Assembly: GCA_030549775.1 (NCBI GenBank)
Contig: CM060174.1
Span: 26,112,617 to 26,176,616 of the forward strand
Source: Tamarix chinensis
Taxonomy: Eukaryota; Streptophyta; Magnoliopsida; Caryophyllales; Tamaricaceae
Length of the DNA: 64,000 nucleotides
Direction of reading: 5' to 3'
The position numbers and the translations under genes are program-made. Below are positions 1 through 13,681 of the stretch, piece by piece (within the stretch, counting starts at the first letter, position 1; every line of letters begins with the position of its first letter). The notes below the pieces were generated by a model, which was not told where the DNA came from, searched no databases, and was given only the letters and a program-made list of their open reading frames with translations.

Positions 1-3000
1 AATGAGGCATAAATTTTTAATATTTGTGCATGACCTTATGTGAGCTTTTGAGCTAAAAATTTTTTCTTTTCATGAGTGATTCACATAAATATTCAAATGT
101 TTCTTATCCCAGTTTTAATTATAAACATCATTTGTGATTTACTTTGACCATTTTCATGTCATAGGAATGTTAATGAACTCTAGATATTACTATAACTTGT
201 TCATGTACCAATTGGAGCTTTTGTGTCATAATTATCCTAATTGAGAAAGTGATGAAGAAACCTTAGAATTTATCACCATATAAACAATTGACCTCCTACG
301 CCATTTTTTATATACGATAAGGACCAAATGATGCATATTTATTGACTTTGTTAGAGTGCATTTGTAATAGAATTAGTTTCATAAGGTGTGGATAATGCAT
401 GTTTTAGCATTTTAGTGTGCAACTAACCCTACAAGGATAGATAGTGTAGTTATGAACTCAGTATGCCCTAACCTCAACCATTCTATAATTAATACACTGA
501 CTATGTAGTGGAATGTAGGAATATATACTCTCTCTTCTTAGAACAAGCACGCAAGAAAGAACCACCCTACTTGGAGTTCACCCTAGGACATTTGACAGAT
601 GCAACAAATAACTATTGATGTCCTTTTCCTAGAAGATTCCATTATATTGGCTTGTTGTAGAGAATATTCTACTCTATTTTGTCAGCTACTACAGATGAAA
701 ACCATAATACATCAGCTATTGGTGATGCCTTATGTTGACAAATGTGCCCTACCAATATTCCCCACTAATGAAAAAAGTACCATCAAATAAAGCAGAGAGT
801 ATATTGAATAGATTAGAAATTAATAGATATAATTTTCAATTTCAATCTAAAAGAGAAGAGTGAGGGTAGGAGAGTATAGTGCAAAAGCTTAAGAAGGGAG
901 ATAAAGAGGAGCTTTCAGATGCTAAGCAAGGTGTACTCCTTTCCCTCTACCCCTCTACCCCTTTACTTATTTTTCTCTCATAGTTCTCATTCTGCTATGA
1001 GTTTTATAATGTCAATCAACATGATTTTATTTATTTGTATGGTTGATTGAATTTATCTTGCCAATGTAATTCACAACACTTTGTAACATGCCTAAATCAT
1101 ATGGTACTTTAGTTTGGTTTTCCTAATTTACATGTTAAATATTATATGTTGGTCACACTCGGTATATTCTTTAGTGTCGTGACACTTAATAGGGTTAAGT
1201 AGCACTGACCAAGACAAACTGGGGCTAAGGTCATCACAATAATGGGAAGAGCCCTTAGTGATAACACTACAAAGTTCATTCCTTGACATTGCCAAGGTCT
1301 ATGTACTATGATAGTGGCAATTTGATAATATTATCCACCTTGAGTGGAGCCTAGTGAACCTTGGGTGTTGATAACTTGTGAGCTTAGGGTACGATGATGT
1401 GATATATATTGCTTGATTAGGTGATAGGAGATATCCCCTTCCCCATATCTCTTATTAATAGTCTACATTATGTGTTGTCTTAACCTATTTTGACTTAAAT
1501 TACCTTAATCAATTTCATCTACAACTTACTTGGTCCCCTACCGAGTAGTTTGAAATTATCTATTTAAATGTTTTACTTATCTATAATACTACTTTGCTTA
1601 AGTGTAGCTATAATACCCCATTATTTTGTAAGAGTTATAAAAAGGAAAATTCTTCTATTTAATAAAATTTAGATGATTTCTATCTTAATTTGGAACTATA
1701 GTTTGGTTTTAAGTAATAAGGAATTTGGAAAATTTTAGAAATGTTTAATAAAATGAGTTTTTCTAGCGAATTGATTGAATGGTTCTATGAATTGATCAAT
1801 TGGTCCATCATTTCAGCTAGGGTATATGTTTGATAAAATAGATTGACTGGTTTAGGAAAACTGATCGATTGGTTGTAGAATAATAAACTAGTTTGACCAA
1901 ACTAATTAACTGATTTGTCGAGATAAGTACTTTTTGAAGCTTGATTTTCAAGAAAATTTCTTATGTTAAAATGGAATTTTGATCATCTAACACCAAGTTG
2001 TTTCTAAGTAATCAATAACCCTTTTGATCATTTATCCAGCTTTAATTTTTGCTTCAATCAATTTAATGGCTTGATTTTGACAAAAGAGGGGGACGTGGCC
2101 TCGCTCTTTATCTTCTTCATCCTCTCTCCTCTACATAACTCTAGGACATATGATTCGATTCCAAGCTATCACTACATGGCAAGAAGATTTGCTTCATATG
2201 CTAATCTACCATTTCCCTTCTTATATTCGACCTTTTCATAATGAACTCAACCTGCATTCCTTAGAAAAATACCATTTGAGCCCTAAAATGGAAGTCAAAC
2301 TATTATTAATAAGTTTTCATGTTTAGCTCAAATTCGAACACTATTTTCAATTTGTTGCATATCCTCACTCATCCCTTAACCGAGTCATTGGTTATAAATA
2401 ACCCCAATCTTTTCTTTTCTTTACTTTTCTTTCAGACACCAATATACCTCGGCTTATTAAATACTTGTGCTAATTCTTCCTCGCATTGAGCTTTCATTCT
2501 AATTCAATTTACTCTTCTAATCCTTTCTTTATCTCCCTATTATTTTATTCGTAAGCAAGAAAGAGTTAGATTTAAGAAAAAGGTGAGTTTGCATTCAACT
2601 AACTATTTCCCCATATTTCTATTGGAGATGGGAAGTTCATTTTCCTCACTAATTGGAGATTTTTTGTTTGTAAAGGCCATTTGATAATTTCTACATTTTA
2701 ACCTTTTGTTTTATGGTTTTGGAAGTTGAAATATTTTAAATTAGGGCTAGTTTGGCATGGGGATAATATGGGTGGAAAATTTTCCTTTTTGTGTCTTTTA
2801 TATTAATTATTTATTAATAATAAATAATAATAATGAAATACTTATTTTAGAACAAATTAATATCTAATATTGGCATTCGTCCAAAAAATAGTTTTTTAAT
2901 TATAATTATACTAATTGTTTCATCCCTATTACCCCCAAAACAAATGAACACTTAAGATTTTGCCTCTTTGGTGGAAAATTTTACTAAGCTTTAAGTAAGT

Positions 3001-4909
3001 CATTCTTACCTTTAAAGTATGGCCTGAATAAGCATGTGAGTTAATGTACTCTATAAAATGTTAATATTTATATTCTTATATGATATTTTTGTATTTTAAC
3101 GATGCATGGTCAATTATTTAAGATTTTAGAGAAAAGGGGCTTGATTTATGAGAAATAGGGTCAATTGCTTGTAAATGAAGCATGATTTAGTATATCAGCA
3201 TGTTTAATCACAGTCGTATGCTATGAAAATGTTATGGTTTGGGTGTGGTAAGATTTTAGAGTTTGAATCATGTTAAAATGTTTGCTATGTGCTATCTATA
3301 AGCAAACCAATCAACTGGTTAAGCAAAACTGATTGACTTGTCCTTAAAATAATCAACTGGTTGGCCAAAATAGTTTATGGTGACTTTGGTTTCTCTATGC
3401 TTAAACCCATCAAACAAATTGTCAAAACCAATCGACTGGACATAGAACAATCAACTAGTCTAACCATATTGATCAACTATTTTAAAGGAACTCTAAGGTT
3501 TGGTTGAGCCAAACTAGGTTAGCTCTATCCAATCCATGGATTCAGTCAAAGAGTGTTGTTTTTGTTCTTTTGAACTAGATATGATTTGCGACTTTACATA
3601 GTGCTATAATATGATTCTTTAATGATGATAACACATATCTTGGCATGAATTAACTAGCCTATTTGTGGATTCAATGGTTCATAAATTATGGTAATCTCAT
3701 AAAAGTGCCTTTGGAAGGTTTTAATGGAAAAACTAGAATTAGTATGCTACGGTTTCATAAATGGATAATATAAGTTAGATTCTTATCCTTAATAGATTAT
3801 CTTAATGGGTTGATTTAAACTTAGTTAAGTACTAATGGAAATCCCGCCATATGGTTTGGAGGATAATAATAGTTAAGATGGAATGATTATATGGGTGTGT
3901 TACTTAGATGATAAAAGGGTCTTTTATGATACATAATATTGGATAATAACATACTAATCATGTAAAGTGAAAGATGATCAAGTTATGCTTGGGTATAGAT
4001 TACCTAATCCTCAATTAGCTACTAGAGGTTAGTTTGGCTTTAGGCTTTTATTGGTGCCTTAAGGCTTTTCCTTTATGTTGGATCCTAGTAAATCTCGGTG
4101 CCTTGCCTACTCTAGATACTGATGATATACTAAGGTGTATTGATACTAAAAGGTCTAGTTACCAAGTTATTTTTTGGCTTCAACTAAACTTTATGTTCAT
4201 TTGGTGGTTACTTGGCTTTAGCAAGACTCTTTGTCCATTAATGGTTATTTGGCTTTAGCTAGACATTATGTCATCTGATTTTGATAGGCTTCTATGGTAT
4301 GTGAGACAATGGGATGATAATATGTCCAACAATAGTTAAGGATAAGGGGGAAAAGGAAAAGGGAAAAGAAAAAGGAATAATATCTTGTAAATAATTAATC
4401 TAATGGATCATGTAAGTATGGAAAATGGACTTAAAGTAACAACTTGTTAATATTCATTCATTTTTATCCATGGTATCTATGTTTTTTGGGGAGCACGATG
4501 AGTTATGATTTGCCTAAGTCTCTGCATGAAATCTTGATGCATTACATGACCTTGGTAGAGTACGTAAATATAATTATATGGCTTGAGCATGATAGATGTT
4601 TAGCATGATTTCTCTTCTTTTCTTGGCCTTGCATGTTTGCAACTCCCTTTGAGGAGGTAACTTGTCTTACTCAGTACGTAGCATATTGATATGTCGAATT
4701 GTTCGATCATCTACTTAATCCTACAAGTAGAAGACTATGTATAGGTTTTTGAGGATGGTCGGTAGTGGCCTACCTTATGCTAGGCTTGGGAGCTTGAGAA
4801 CTTCCTAAGACCGTTTGTAGGTCCTTAATGAACTAGGGTTTCGAAGCATTTCCCTTTTTTCATTATATCCCTCTTGTATTTACATAATTTTAGTTTACTC
4901 CCTCCTATG
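1..4909. repeat. Diverged LTR-like repeat DNA, no intact gene
   Basis: No convincing gene is visible; the short open frames show no recognisable domain. Near 4660 the sequence around 'tactcagtacgtag', followed by a tag-like stretch and a 'gaggatg...cctaggcttgg' region, resembles the 3' part of the LTR-like units further right (9325-9500 and 18250-18440). A 'taatacccc' motif at 1611 resembles the ends of that family. A TATA-like 'ttataaata' lies near 2391. I infer an older, diverged relative of the same LTR family, cut at 4909 by the next element. Repeated variants of 'aatcgactggtt' occur at 1770-1925 and 3300-3480. Boundaries and orientation are uncertain. Confidence 0.4.
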
Positions 4910-5256
4910 TGAAATACCCCAAAAACCTAATTTAAGAAATTATGGCAAAATAAGGATTTACTAGAGAAATTAATTAGATAAATTATTTTATTAAAATAAG
5001 AGAAAGTATTTAAGGCACAATCAAGAGGAAATTTGAAAAACCCTAATTTAGGGAATTATGGCAAAATAATTATTTATTAAGGAAATTAAGTAAATAAAAT
5101 ATTTTATTAAAATAAAGGAGAATTAATTAAGGTAAATCAAGGAGAAAATAATAAATAAATTATTTAGGAAAATTTTGGGCATTTACTAATTAACCTGGAA
5201 GTAGGGAAAATTAATCCAAAAAAGCCAAAATAAGCTAAAAAGGAATTTTATTATTA

Positions 5257-5293
<37 letters not shown>

Positions 5294-5912
5294 TATTTAT
5301 TAAATATTATTAATTTTAAATATTCAAGAATACGAAAATACCCTAAATACCCCAACCAACCTATTTTCTCCTTTTCCTTTTTCTTTTCTTTTATTTTTCT
5401 TCTTCTCTTCCTTTTTTCTTTCTTTCTCTCCTTTCTCCTTTTCTTTTTTTTTCCTTCTTCGCCCGAAACGGACTAGTTGCACGGCCCAACCCACTTTCCC
5501 CCATCTCCTTTCGTGCAGCCTAAAGCCTGCATCATCCCCCTACCAAACGTCCGGTCAGCTTCCCTTTCTTTTTCTTTTCTTTCCTCCTTGGACCACCTGG
5601 TCCACCCTTTTCCCTTTCCTTTTTCTTCCTTACACGACCTATAGATTTGAAACCTACAGCCATGCCGTCAATAACCACCTACCCCGTCCGGTCGTCCTTC
5701 CTCTCTCTCCCCCGTCGTTTTCCTTCCAATTTCGACCCAACCAAACCGTCCTCCCCCCATGCACGCCTGCCATTTCCTTTTTCCTCACCCCAACCAAACA
5801 CGCCTTGCAATTTCATAGGCCTGTATCGACCTGCCACCACCAGCCAATGACCTCCCTCACCTACCCCCATTTGTCCTCTTCCTCCTTCGTCATTTTCCCC
5901 CTCCGTTTGGCC

Positions 5913-5920
5913 TATAAATA
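5913..5920 (+). promoter_or_regulatory. TATA box of inner LTR-like copy
   Basis: TATAAATA lies in 'gcctataaata', after a long pyrimidine-rich tract. The same motif occurs at the equivalent place in the outer and antisense copies, which supports a Pol II promoter of the LTR. Transcription itself is inferred. Confidence 0.55.
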
Positions 5921-6537
5921 CTCCATTGGTAGCCTAGGTTGAGTTTCTGTTTTCATAGCCCATAAATCCCGACCTTTCACCACCACCCGATCAGATCCCC
6001 ATTCCGCTACCGTCGACCATCGCCGCTGCCTACCTAAGCCTTCCCTACATCACCCTCTGTAGAATTGAGCTTCCATCCTTCCTCGATTGGCCCTGCACGA
6101 GCCACCTTGGCTGTGTAAAGTCACCCTCCCAAATAGCCCTCATCAACCCCTCACCCCCCTTCGCACCACTGTCCACCACAAATTCTGCCGCAACCAATGC
6201 CTCCTCCACCCTCCAACACAACCATGGGACCTTCCTCTTCCTCCCCATAACTCCATCTCCCCTTGCCTCCCTCTCTTCTTCCTTCTCCACCTTCGACCAC
6301 CACACCTACCGCTGTGCGCCGCCACCTTTAGCTGCACCACCACCTTCATTACACCCCTCTCCACCTGAAGCACCTTCCACCACCTCAAACACCCCCTCAT
6401 TCCCTCTCCTCTATCCTATACCCCCATCTCTCCACCTCTATTCCTCCTCCATCACCGCCGCTGCCAGTTCCGTCACCAACCCTAGGTGGTGTTCTAATTT
6501 CCCTAACCCCTAAACCTTTTTATATAAGTGTTAGTAA

Positions 6538-6570
6538 ATTTTAGTAATATTAATAGTATTACTCTTATTA

Positions 6571-6616
<46 letters not shown>

Positions 6617-7340
6617 TTTGTTATTTTTATTGTTGTTGTTGTTGTTGTTATGTTATCACTCTTATTATTTAACCTAACTTCAGAAATATTTATAACTAAT
6701 GTTATTATTATTAAAGGGCTACAACTTTAGTATTATTATGATTATCCTTATTATTATTTCCATTATTATTATCATTATTTTCTTACTAATTCTATTAATT
6801 CTAACTTTAGTCATTTTCACTTTTATTATTAGTGTAAATATTGAGACCCATATATTACTATTACCCTTTTCAATTATTATTATTATTATTACTATCATTA
6901 ATACTATTATTATTATTAGCATGACTATCATTATTATTATTCTATTATACTTGACCATATTATCACCAAGGCTACTACTATTATGATTTCTAGGACCTTC
7001 ATTAGTATTATTCTTAAGATGGGAACTATTATTAATATTATCACTATTATTATTGTTGTTGTTGTTACTATTATTACTACTATGAATATTATTATTATTA
7101 CCTTGTCACTTTTGTTAATATTTCATAATCACTAACCTATTATCACTACTATTATTATCAATATAAGTATCGTTATGGTCACTATTTTTATATTACTAAT
7201 ATCACTATTATTATTATTACTAGGGTTAGGTCGATATTAGTATTATCACTAAAACTAATAGTATTATTATTAGTAGTAGTAATATTGAAACTATTACCTT
7301 TAATACTATGAATATCACTAAGACTACTTTAACATAAACC
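6538..7340. repeat. ATT-rich microsatellite block in inner LTR copy
   Basis: Long runs of ATT/TTA with GTT and ACT variants. The apparent low-complexity Ile/Leu open frames here are artefacts of the repeat. The block sits between a GC-richer segment and an exon-like segment, as in the other copies. Confidence 0.85.
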
Positions 7341-7531
7341 ATGATGGCTACTAAGACTTATTTTAGTTAGTAGCAGCATGATTAATTATTTTGAGGATAA
7401 TAACCCTACGTTTAATTAGAAAACTGCTATTATCATCATTAGACCTAATAGTGGATTATGATAAGGGTAGGGTAGGAATAATGGTAATTTTGGTAAGAGG
7501 GATATTAACTCATAGTATTTCCCTCTTATAG

Positions 7532-7593
7532 GTGAATCAAGTCAAAACCCTAAGGAGGCGTAGGAACTTGCTTCAAGCCCGGTGTCATTTAAG
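7532..7593 (+). other. Exon-like conserved segment in inner LTR copy
   Basis: A 62-base segment is preceded by 'ccctcttatag' (acceptor-like) and followed by 'gtaagg' (donor-like). Its relative in the outer copy has the same two flanks. The antisense copy keeps the donor side only. No coding potential is evident. Splicing is inferred from sequence, not shown. Confidence 0.3.
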
Positions 7594-8790
7594 GTAAGGA
7601 TGTAGCTAAGACCTATGTGTATTGTGTGACTTGTATGCCATGGATGTTATATACCATGCTATGTTGTGTATCGTATGGTTATCATTAACTTATCTTATGT
7701 GTATCGTAGCTTGGAGTTGGGGTATGCTTATGTGATTCCTTATGGCATGAGTATAATATGTATATGTGGTGATTATGATGTGATATGATGTGACTCTCTA
7801 GGACATGCATGCTAGGATTATTGATAATATAACATGGGGATGAAAGGATAAAGAGGAAGAAAATGGGAAGTGGGTTCACTAAAGGGAACATGAAGTTGAC
7901 AAAACTACCTCATGATCCATGAGAGGAAAATAAAGAGAAAGAGGTGATCAAAATAAATGAGAGATGGGAACCATGCATGGGAATTCTAGGGTTTGCATGG
8001 AAACTTCAAAGGTTTGCATAGGGTGGAAGGAGTTTGTATGGGGATTATCCTTACGTGAGAAAAGTTGATTTTGGGTGTAAGTAAGGTAAGGGGGAGTTGT
8101 GGAGTGATTGGAGACTTGGGATGAAAAATAGTATGTAGGTTGGTATAAGGGTGTATAGGGGATCTGATTAGGGTTTTGGGAGGAAACCCTAATCTAGGAA
8201 AAAATGTGAAAGTGAAAATAATTAAGGAATAGTGGAGTATGGGATAAGAGTGGAAATATAGTATATGAGGGATGAGTATGGATGCCATGGGAAGGAAGAA
8301 ATATTAGGTGAAAAATAGTGAGGTTACTTGTGGGGGAAGAAAGGTGCTAGGGTTTAGAGTGGCCAACTAGGGTTTTCCAGTCACCTGCAAAATCGATGAG
8401 TAAAGTGATATGATTTGGGGTTGAGTCTAAATGAGATAAGATGATGGGTGATAAATGAAATAATGGTAGTGTAAGTAAGAGGAAGTTGGGCCACATAGGT
8501 CCAATTAAGGTTTTTAAGGGAAAACCCTAAAGGGTGATAGTGAGTAGAGTTAGATGTCATGAAGTGATGGGCCTTGACCCACACCCTTAAGAGTTGGGTT
8601 TTCATTATGGATAGATGCAAAGGGGAATGGGTGCCAGGGTGTGATAGGGGCACAGAAGTCCCAAGATATGGGACGGGCCCCCTTGAGAGTATAGAAGTAG
8701 AAGGTTGGTGACATGCATGTCAAGGGTAAAATATTTATTGAATATGACACGAATAAGATACTAACCATTTAAAGATAAAGATTGTTGAGT

Positions 8791-9145
8791 CGGGCCTAGA
8801 TAGGTCCACCGACGAATAATAGTGGCTAGGAGTCGGGGTGCCCTAGAGACTGGTCTACCGGTGAATAATAGTGGCCAGGAGCGTTTTGCCCTACATGATT
8901 TCCGGTCCACCAGCTATAATAGTGGGGGGTTTCGTGCTCAATAGACCAAACATAATGATGATAAGACATGGAAAAGACACGAATTAATTACAGTGAAGCA
9001 CCATGTAAGTTGGGGCCAGACCGGTTCACCGGTGAATAATAGTGGCCAAGAGCGTTCTGCCCTAGAGACCGGTTCACCAGCTATAATAGTGGTTAGGAGA
9101 GTTCTACCCTGTATGTATTTCGGTCCACCGGCTATAATAGTAGAG
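8791..9145. repeat. Tandem ccaccgg/ataatagtgg array, inner copy
   Basis: Imperfect units carry 'ggtccaccgg', then 'aataatagtgg' or 'ctataatagtgg', then a 'ccaggagcgttctgccct'-like spacer, roughly 50-60 bases apart. The array is split by a short non-repeat spacer near 8930-9000. The same array is at 13328-13681 in the outer copy. Confidence 0.75.
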
Positions 9146-10619
9146 TTCCCGCACTCGCATGGATTGATAAAGAGTATGTGTGAAATGAGCATGTTGACCA
9201 TCAAACTAAAGAATAGGTTTATCTAGACTATAATCTGGCCTCATTATCTATATTATTGCATGTTGCCTATATGATCATATGTGTGTTACATGCCTTATAT
9301 GTTGGCATTAGCTGTATGGTTACCTTACTCGGTACGTAGCGTACTAACCACCCATTTCATGGGTGCTGCTTATTCCCACGAGCAGAAGACCCATCTGAGT
9401 TTGTGCAAGTAGGAGATGACATCTTCAATACCTATGACACTTACGAGGTATCGGGCGAGGATGAGAGTTGAGCCTAGACTTGGCCTAGGAATCGAGAGCG
9501 ACTTGGTTGGACTCTATCTTTCCTTTTACTTTACCATGTATCTTTTTATGTCATGAATTACACTATTTTATATTTTTGGAAAAATTTAGTTACTAACTTC
9601 TTGGGTTGTAATTCTTAAACCGCACTATGATTTCTGTATGATTATGAATAAGTCCTTTCATGGATTCTCATTTTTAATTAATGACTTGTGTTTGGTGTTA
9701 ATATTGTTCAGCCTTAGCACTTAGTACTGGAATGGTATGAGTGAACCAGTCTGGTACTAAGTGCGGCGGTAATATTCCCAGAATTTACAGTTTTGTTATT
9801 TCACTTCTATTAAACCTTTTTATTAAAACAAAATTTTTCAGTAGTAAATTTTGGGGGTATTACAAAAATAATAAATAATTTAATTAGGAAAAATTAGGGT
9901 GTTTTGCTAATTAAAATGGAATTAAGGAAAATTTACTCAAAATGTCATAAATTAATATAAAAAGGGAATTTATTTATTATTTTCTTAAATATTAGTTTTT
10001 TAAATATTCAAAAATACCAAAATATTTTTAATACCCCAACCCATCAATTTTTTTCTTTTTCCATTTTTCCTTTTTCCTTTCTTCTTCCTTTTTCTTTCCT
10101 TCCTCCTTTTCTTTTTTCCCCTTCTCCCCCTCGGATTGGGCCAACCTACCCCTCATGGCCTAACTCTCCTTCCCCTCTTCTCTCCTTCATCCGCGTGGCT
10201 CAGGCCCACGCCTTTCTCTTCCTCCGCTCAACCTTCCCGGCTATCTCTCTTTTTTCTTCTTTCCTTTTCTTTCCTACACTGGCTGACCTAGCTCCTTTCT
10301 TTTCCCCTTCCCTCTTCCGTGACCCCGAGCTGTAAATCACAGCCTGTAACCTTGCCACCACCGTCCACCTCCTCTACCACCAACCACCGACCAACCTACA
10401 CCCTCCCTCTCTCCCCCGTCATTTTCCTTTTCCTTTTTGACCCCAACCAACCCTCATCTCTCCTATCACGCATACCCTCCCCTTTTTTTTCCTCTCCCCC
10501 AACCAAACAACCCCTGCCATTTACAGACCTACACCGACCTGCCACCGTCGACCGGTGATCCTGCCACACCTGCCCCCTCTTGTATTCTTCCCCCTCTATC
10601 ATTTATACCCTTAATTGCC

Positions 10620-10627
10620 TATAAATA
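10620..10627 (+). promoter_or_regulatory. TATA box of outer LTR-like unit
   Basis: TATAAATA in 'ctataaatacccc', after a pyrimidine-rich tract. It is 879 bases from the reconstructed left end, exactly as in the inner copy. Confidence 0.55.
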
Positions 10628-11255
10628 CCCCACACCTACCCCTTAATCAACCTTCCTCCCCCTGACCAAAAATTTACCTCCTTTGTGCCACCGCTTGTTC
10701 AGATGAGCCCACAACCGTCGTCGCCCAGCACCGTCGCTCGAACCACCTGCCTAACAAATCCCTACATTACCCTCCACTGAACCACACTTTTCACCACCCT
10801 CGATTCCTCCTGCACAAGCTGCCTTGGTTAGGCAAAGTTGGCTACCCAAATTTGCAATTCTCACCCATCGCCATTCCCGCTGCAACCACCACTCCACCTA
10901 CCCCCAAAACAACCAACAGAGTCTTCCCTACCTCCCTTACCTTCTTTTCCCCTGCCTCCCTCTCCTTCTCCCTTCCTCCCCCTCCACCACCTTCGGCCAC
11001 CACACTAATCGGTGCCTACATTGCCCCTTTGGTTGTGCCACCACCACCATTCCAACCCTCTCAACCCATAGCATCCACCACCACCTCAACCACCATCTCA
11101 CTCCCCCTCTTCTAGCCTAGAGATCCACCTTTTCAACTCCTCTTCTCCTTCCACCACCACTGTCGTGCGGCGCCGCCGGCGATGCCTGGTCACCACTACC
11201 CGTAGGTTGTGCCCTAGCGTCCCTAACCTTTAAAAATAATTTATTGAGTTGTTAA

Positions 11256-11470
11256 CTATTTTATTTGTGTTAATAATAATAATATTATTATTATCATTAC
11301 TACTACTAACTTTGGAATATTACTACTAATATTATTATTAATAATAGTCGAACCATTACTACTACTACTACTACTACTACTATTATTAACTTGGGAAATA
11401 TTATTACTAATGCTAATATTAACATGATTATTCGAACCCTAATATTACTATTACTCTGAATGTCAAAGTG

Positions 11471-11509
<39 letters not shown>

Positions 11510-11599
11510 TATTATTATTAACCTTGATCTTATTATTACTAATGTTACTATTATTATGATTATTAGGACCCTTATTATTATCATTCTTAAGATTCAAAC

Positions 11600-11638
<39 letters not shown>

Positions 11639-11697
11639 TTTATCATTATCGTTAATATTACCTATATCACTATCACTACTAGCATTATCACTATTAC

Positions 11698-11749
<52 letters not shown>

Positions 11750-11900
11750 TTCATTATTGTCACTACTTTAGTATTAAAAATACCATTATTATTATTACTA
11801 AGATTTGGGTTGTTATTAGTATTATCACTACTACTACTACTACTATTACTATTATTAAAGCTATTATCTTTAGTAATATAAATATTGCTATTAATACTTT
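11256..11900. repeat. ATT-rich microsatellite block in outer LTR unit
   Basis: Runs of ATT, with ACT and short TTG variants; the longest uninterrupted ATT runs are near 11480-11515, 11600-11635 and 11697-11750. No gene is present. Confidence 0.85.
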
Positions 11901-12099
11901 AACATGAACCAATATAACTACTAAGACCTATTTTGACTAGCAGTAGCATGGTTAGCTACTTTAAGAATAATAACCCTACTTTTACTCATAAAAAAACTAT
12001 TATTATTAGCCCTAATAGTAGGCTGTGATAAGGGTAGGGTAGGAAATGATGGTAATTTTGGTAGGAGGGAATTTAACCCTTAGTATTTCCCTCTTATAG

Positions 12100-12158
12100 G
12101 TGAATCAAGTCAAAATCCTGAGGCTTAAGATCATGCCATAAGGCCGGTGTCATATTAG
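12100..12158 (+). other. Exon-like conserved segment in outer LTR unit
   Basis: A 59-base segment between an acceptor-like 'ctcttatag' and a donor-like 'gtaagg'. It is the counterpart of 7532-7593. Confidence 0.3.
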
Positions 12159-13327
12159 GTAAGGATGTAGCTAAGACCAACTATGTGTGTTTTGTGCCTT
12201 GTATGCCATGTGTTATGCTATGTTTGTGTACTTTATGTTATTATGACTATTTACTTATAGCGCAGCTCGAAGTTAAAGTATGTTTATGTGACTTCCTTAT
12301 GGCATATGTATAATGACATGTATGTTGTGCTTGTGTTGTTATATGATGTGACCCTCTAGGACATGCATGCTAGGATGTTTTAATAATATGATATGGGGTG
12401 AAAGGATGAAAAGGGAAAAAAGGGAAGTGATTTGACTAAAAGGGGTATGAGATTGATCTAATTATCTCATGATCCATGAGGGGATAAATAAAAGGAAAAT
12501 ATGGACAAAATAAAAGAGTGGAGTGAATCTTACATGGGGAATTCTAGGGTTTGCATGTGATTGATGACATTTAAATGGGAATGATCCTTATGTGGGAAAA
12601 GTTTTCTTGGGGTGTAAGTAAGGTAAGGGAAGAGTTGTTAGGGTGATTAGATTCCTTGGGTGAAAAATAGTACGTAGGTTGATATAAGGGTGCATAGGAA
12701 ACTTGGCTAGGGTTTGGGAGGAAAATCTTAAATTGAGGAGGTTTTGGAAGTGAAAATAATGGAGGGTGAGAGGAATATGGGGCAAGAGTGGAATAATATC
12801 ATATGGAGGGTGAGTATGGGTGTTATGGGGAAGAAAAGATGGTAGGTGAGTAATGGAGATGTGATATATAAGAAAGGAAGGTGCTAGGGTTTGGGTGGTG
12901 AACTAGGGTTTCATGGTAACATGTTCAATTGGTAAGTAAAGTGAAATGATTGGGGTTGAATCTAAGTGACACGATGTTTTGGGTGGTAAAGGAACTTTAG
13001 TTGTGTGAGACAGAGGAAGGAGGGGCCACATAGGCCCAATTAAGGTTTCAAGGAAAAACCCTAGAGGATGATAGTGAGTGGACTTAGATAGCATAAGATG
13101 GTGGGCCTTGACCCACACATTTAGGAATTGGGTATTTATGGTGAGTAAGTAGAAGAGGGAAAGGATGTCAGGGTGTGTTAGGAGGTACAAAAGTACCAAT
13201 ATATGGGACATGCCCTCTTAGGAGAATAAGAGTAGATGGATTATGACATGTATGTCAAGGGTAGAAATACTTATCGAATAAGACAAGAATAAGATACTAA
13301 CCATTTAAAGAGGAAGATTGTTGAGTT

Positions 13328-13681
13328 GGGCACAGATCGGTCCACCAGCGAATAATAGTGGCCAAGAGTCGGGTGCCCTGAAGACCGATCCACCGGTAAA
13401 TAATAGTGGCTAGGAGCATTCTGCCCTGCATGTTTCCGATCCACCAGCTATAATAGTGGGGGATTTCGTACTCAACAAACTGAACTTAATGATGATAAGA
13501 CATGTGAAAGACACTAGTAGTTACAGTGAAACACCATGAGAGTCAGGGCTAAACCATTCCACTAGCAAATAATAGTAGCTAGGTGCCTTGTTCCCTAGAG
13601 ACCGTTCCACCGACAAATAATGGTGACTAGGTGTGTTCTATCCTAGGTGTATTTTCGGTCCATCAGCTATAATAGTGGGGT
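13328..13681. repeat. Tandem ccaccgg/ataatagtgg array, outer copy
   Basis: Same unit types and order as 8791-9145, with more substitutions. The antisense copy lacks this array. Confidence 0.75.

Larger units (their letters stand above)
5034..9864 (+). mobile_element. Inner sense copy of the long LTR-like family
   Basis: It starts 'tgaaaaaccctaattt' at 5034 and ends 'gggggtattaca' at 9864 (4831 bp). The flanks give an imperfect 5-base duplication (gaaat/aaaat). In order it holds an AT-rich head, a pyrimidine-rich tract, a TATA box at 5913, a GC-richer tract with meaningless small open frames (5950-6490), an ATT-repeat block, an exon-like segment at 7532, a G-rich tract, a ccaccgg-type repeat array, and a conserved 3' block. 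No protein domain was recognised. It matches the outer unit over most of its length (for example 7521-7610 against 12089-12175). Inferred solo LTR. Confidence 0.68.

Noticed and set aside
5647..6400. Overlapping Pro/Thr/His-rich open frames on both strands
   Set aside because: They lie in the pyrimidine-rich part of an LTR unit, are not conserved as frames in the sister copies, and match no domain.
6699..6986. Ile/Leu-rich open frames that look like membrane proteins
   Set aside because: Direct translation of ATT/TTA microsatellites; the same occurs at 11306-11771.
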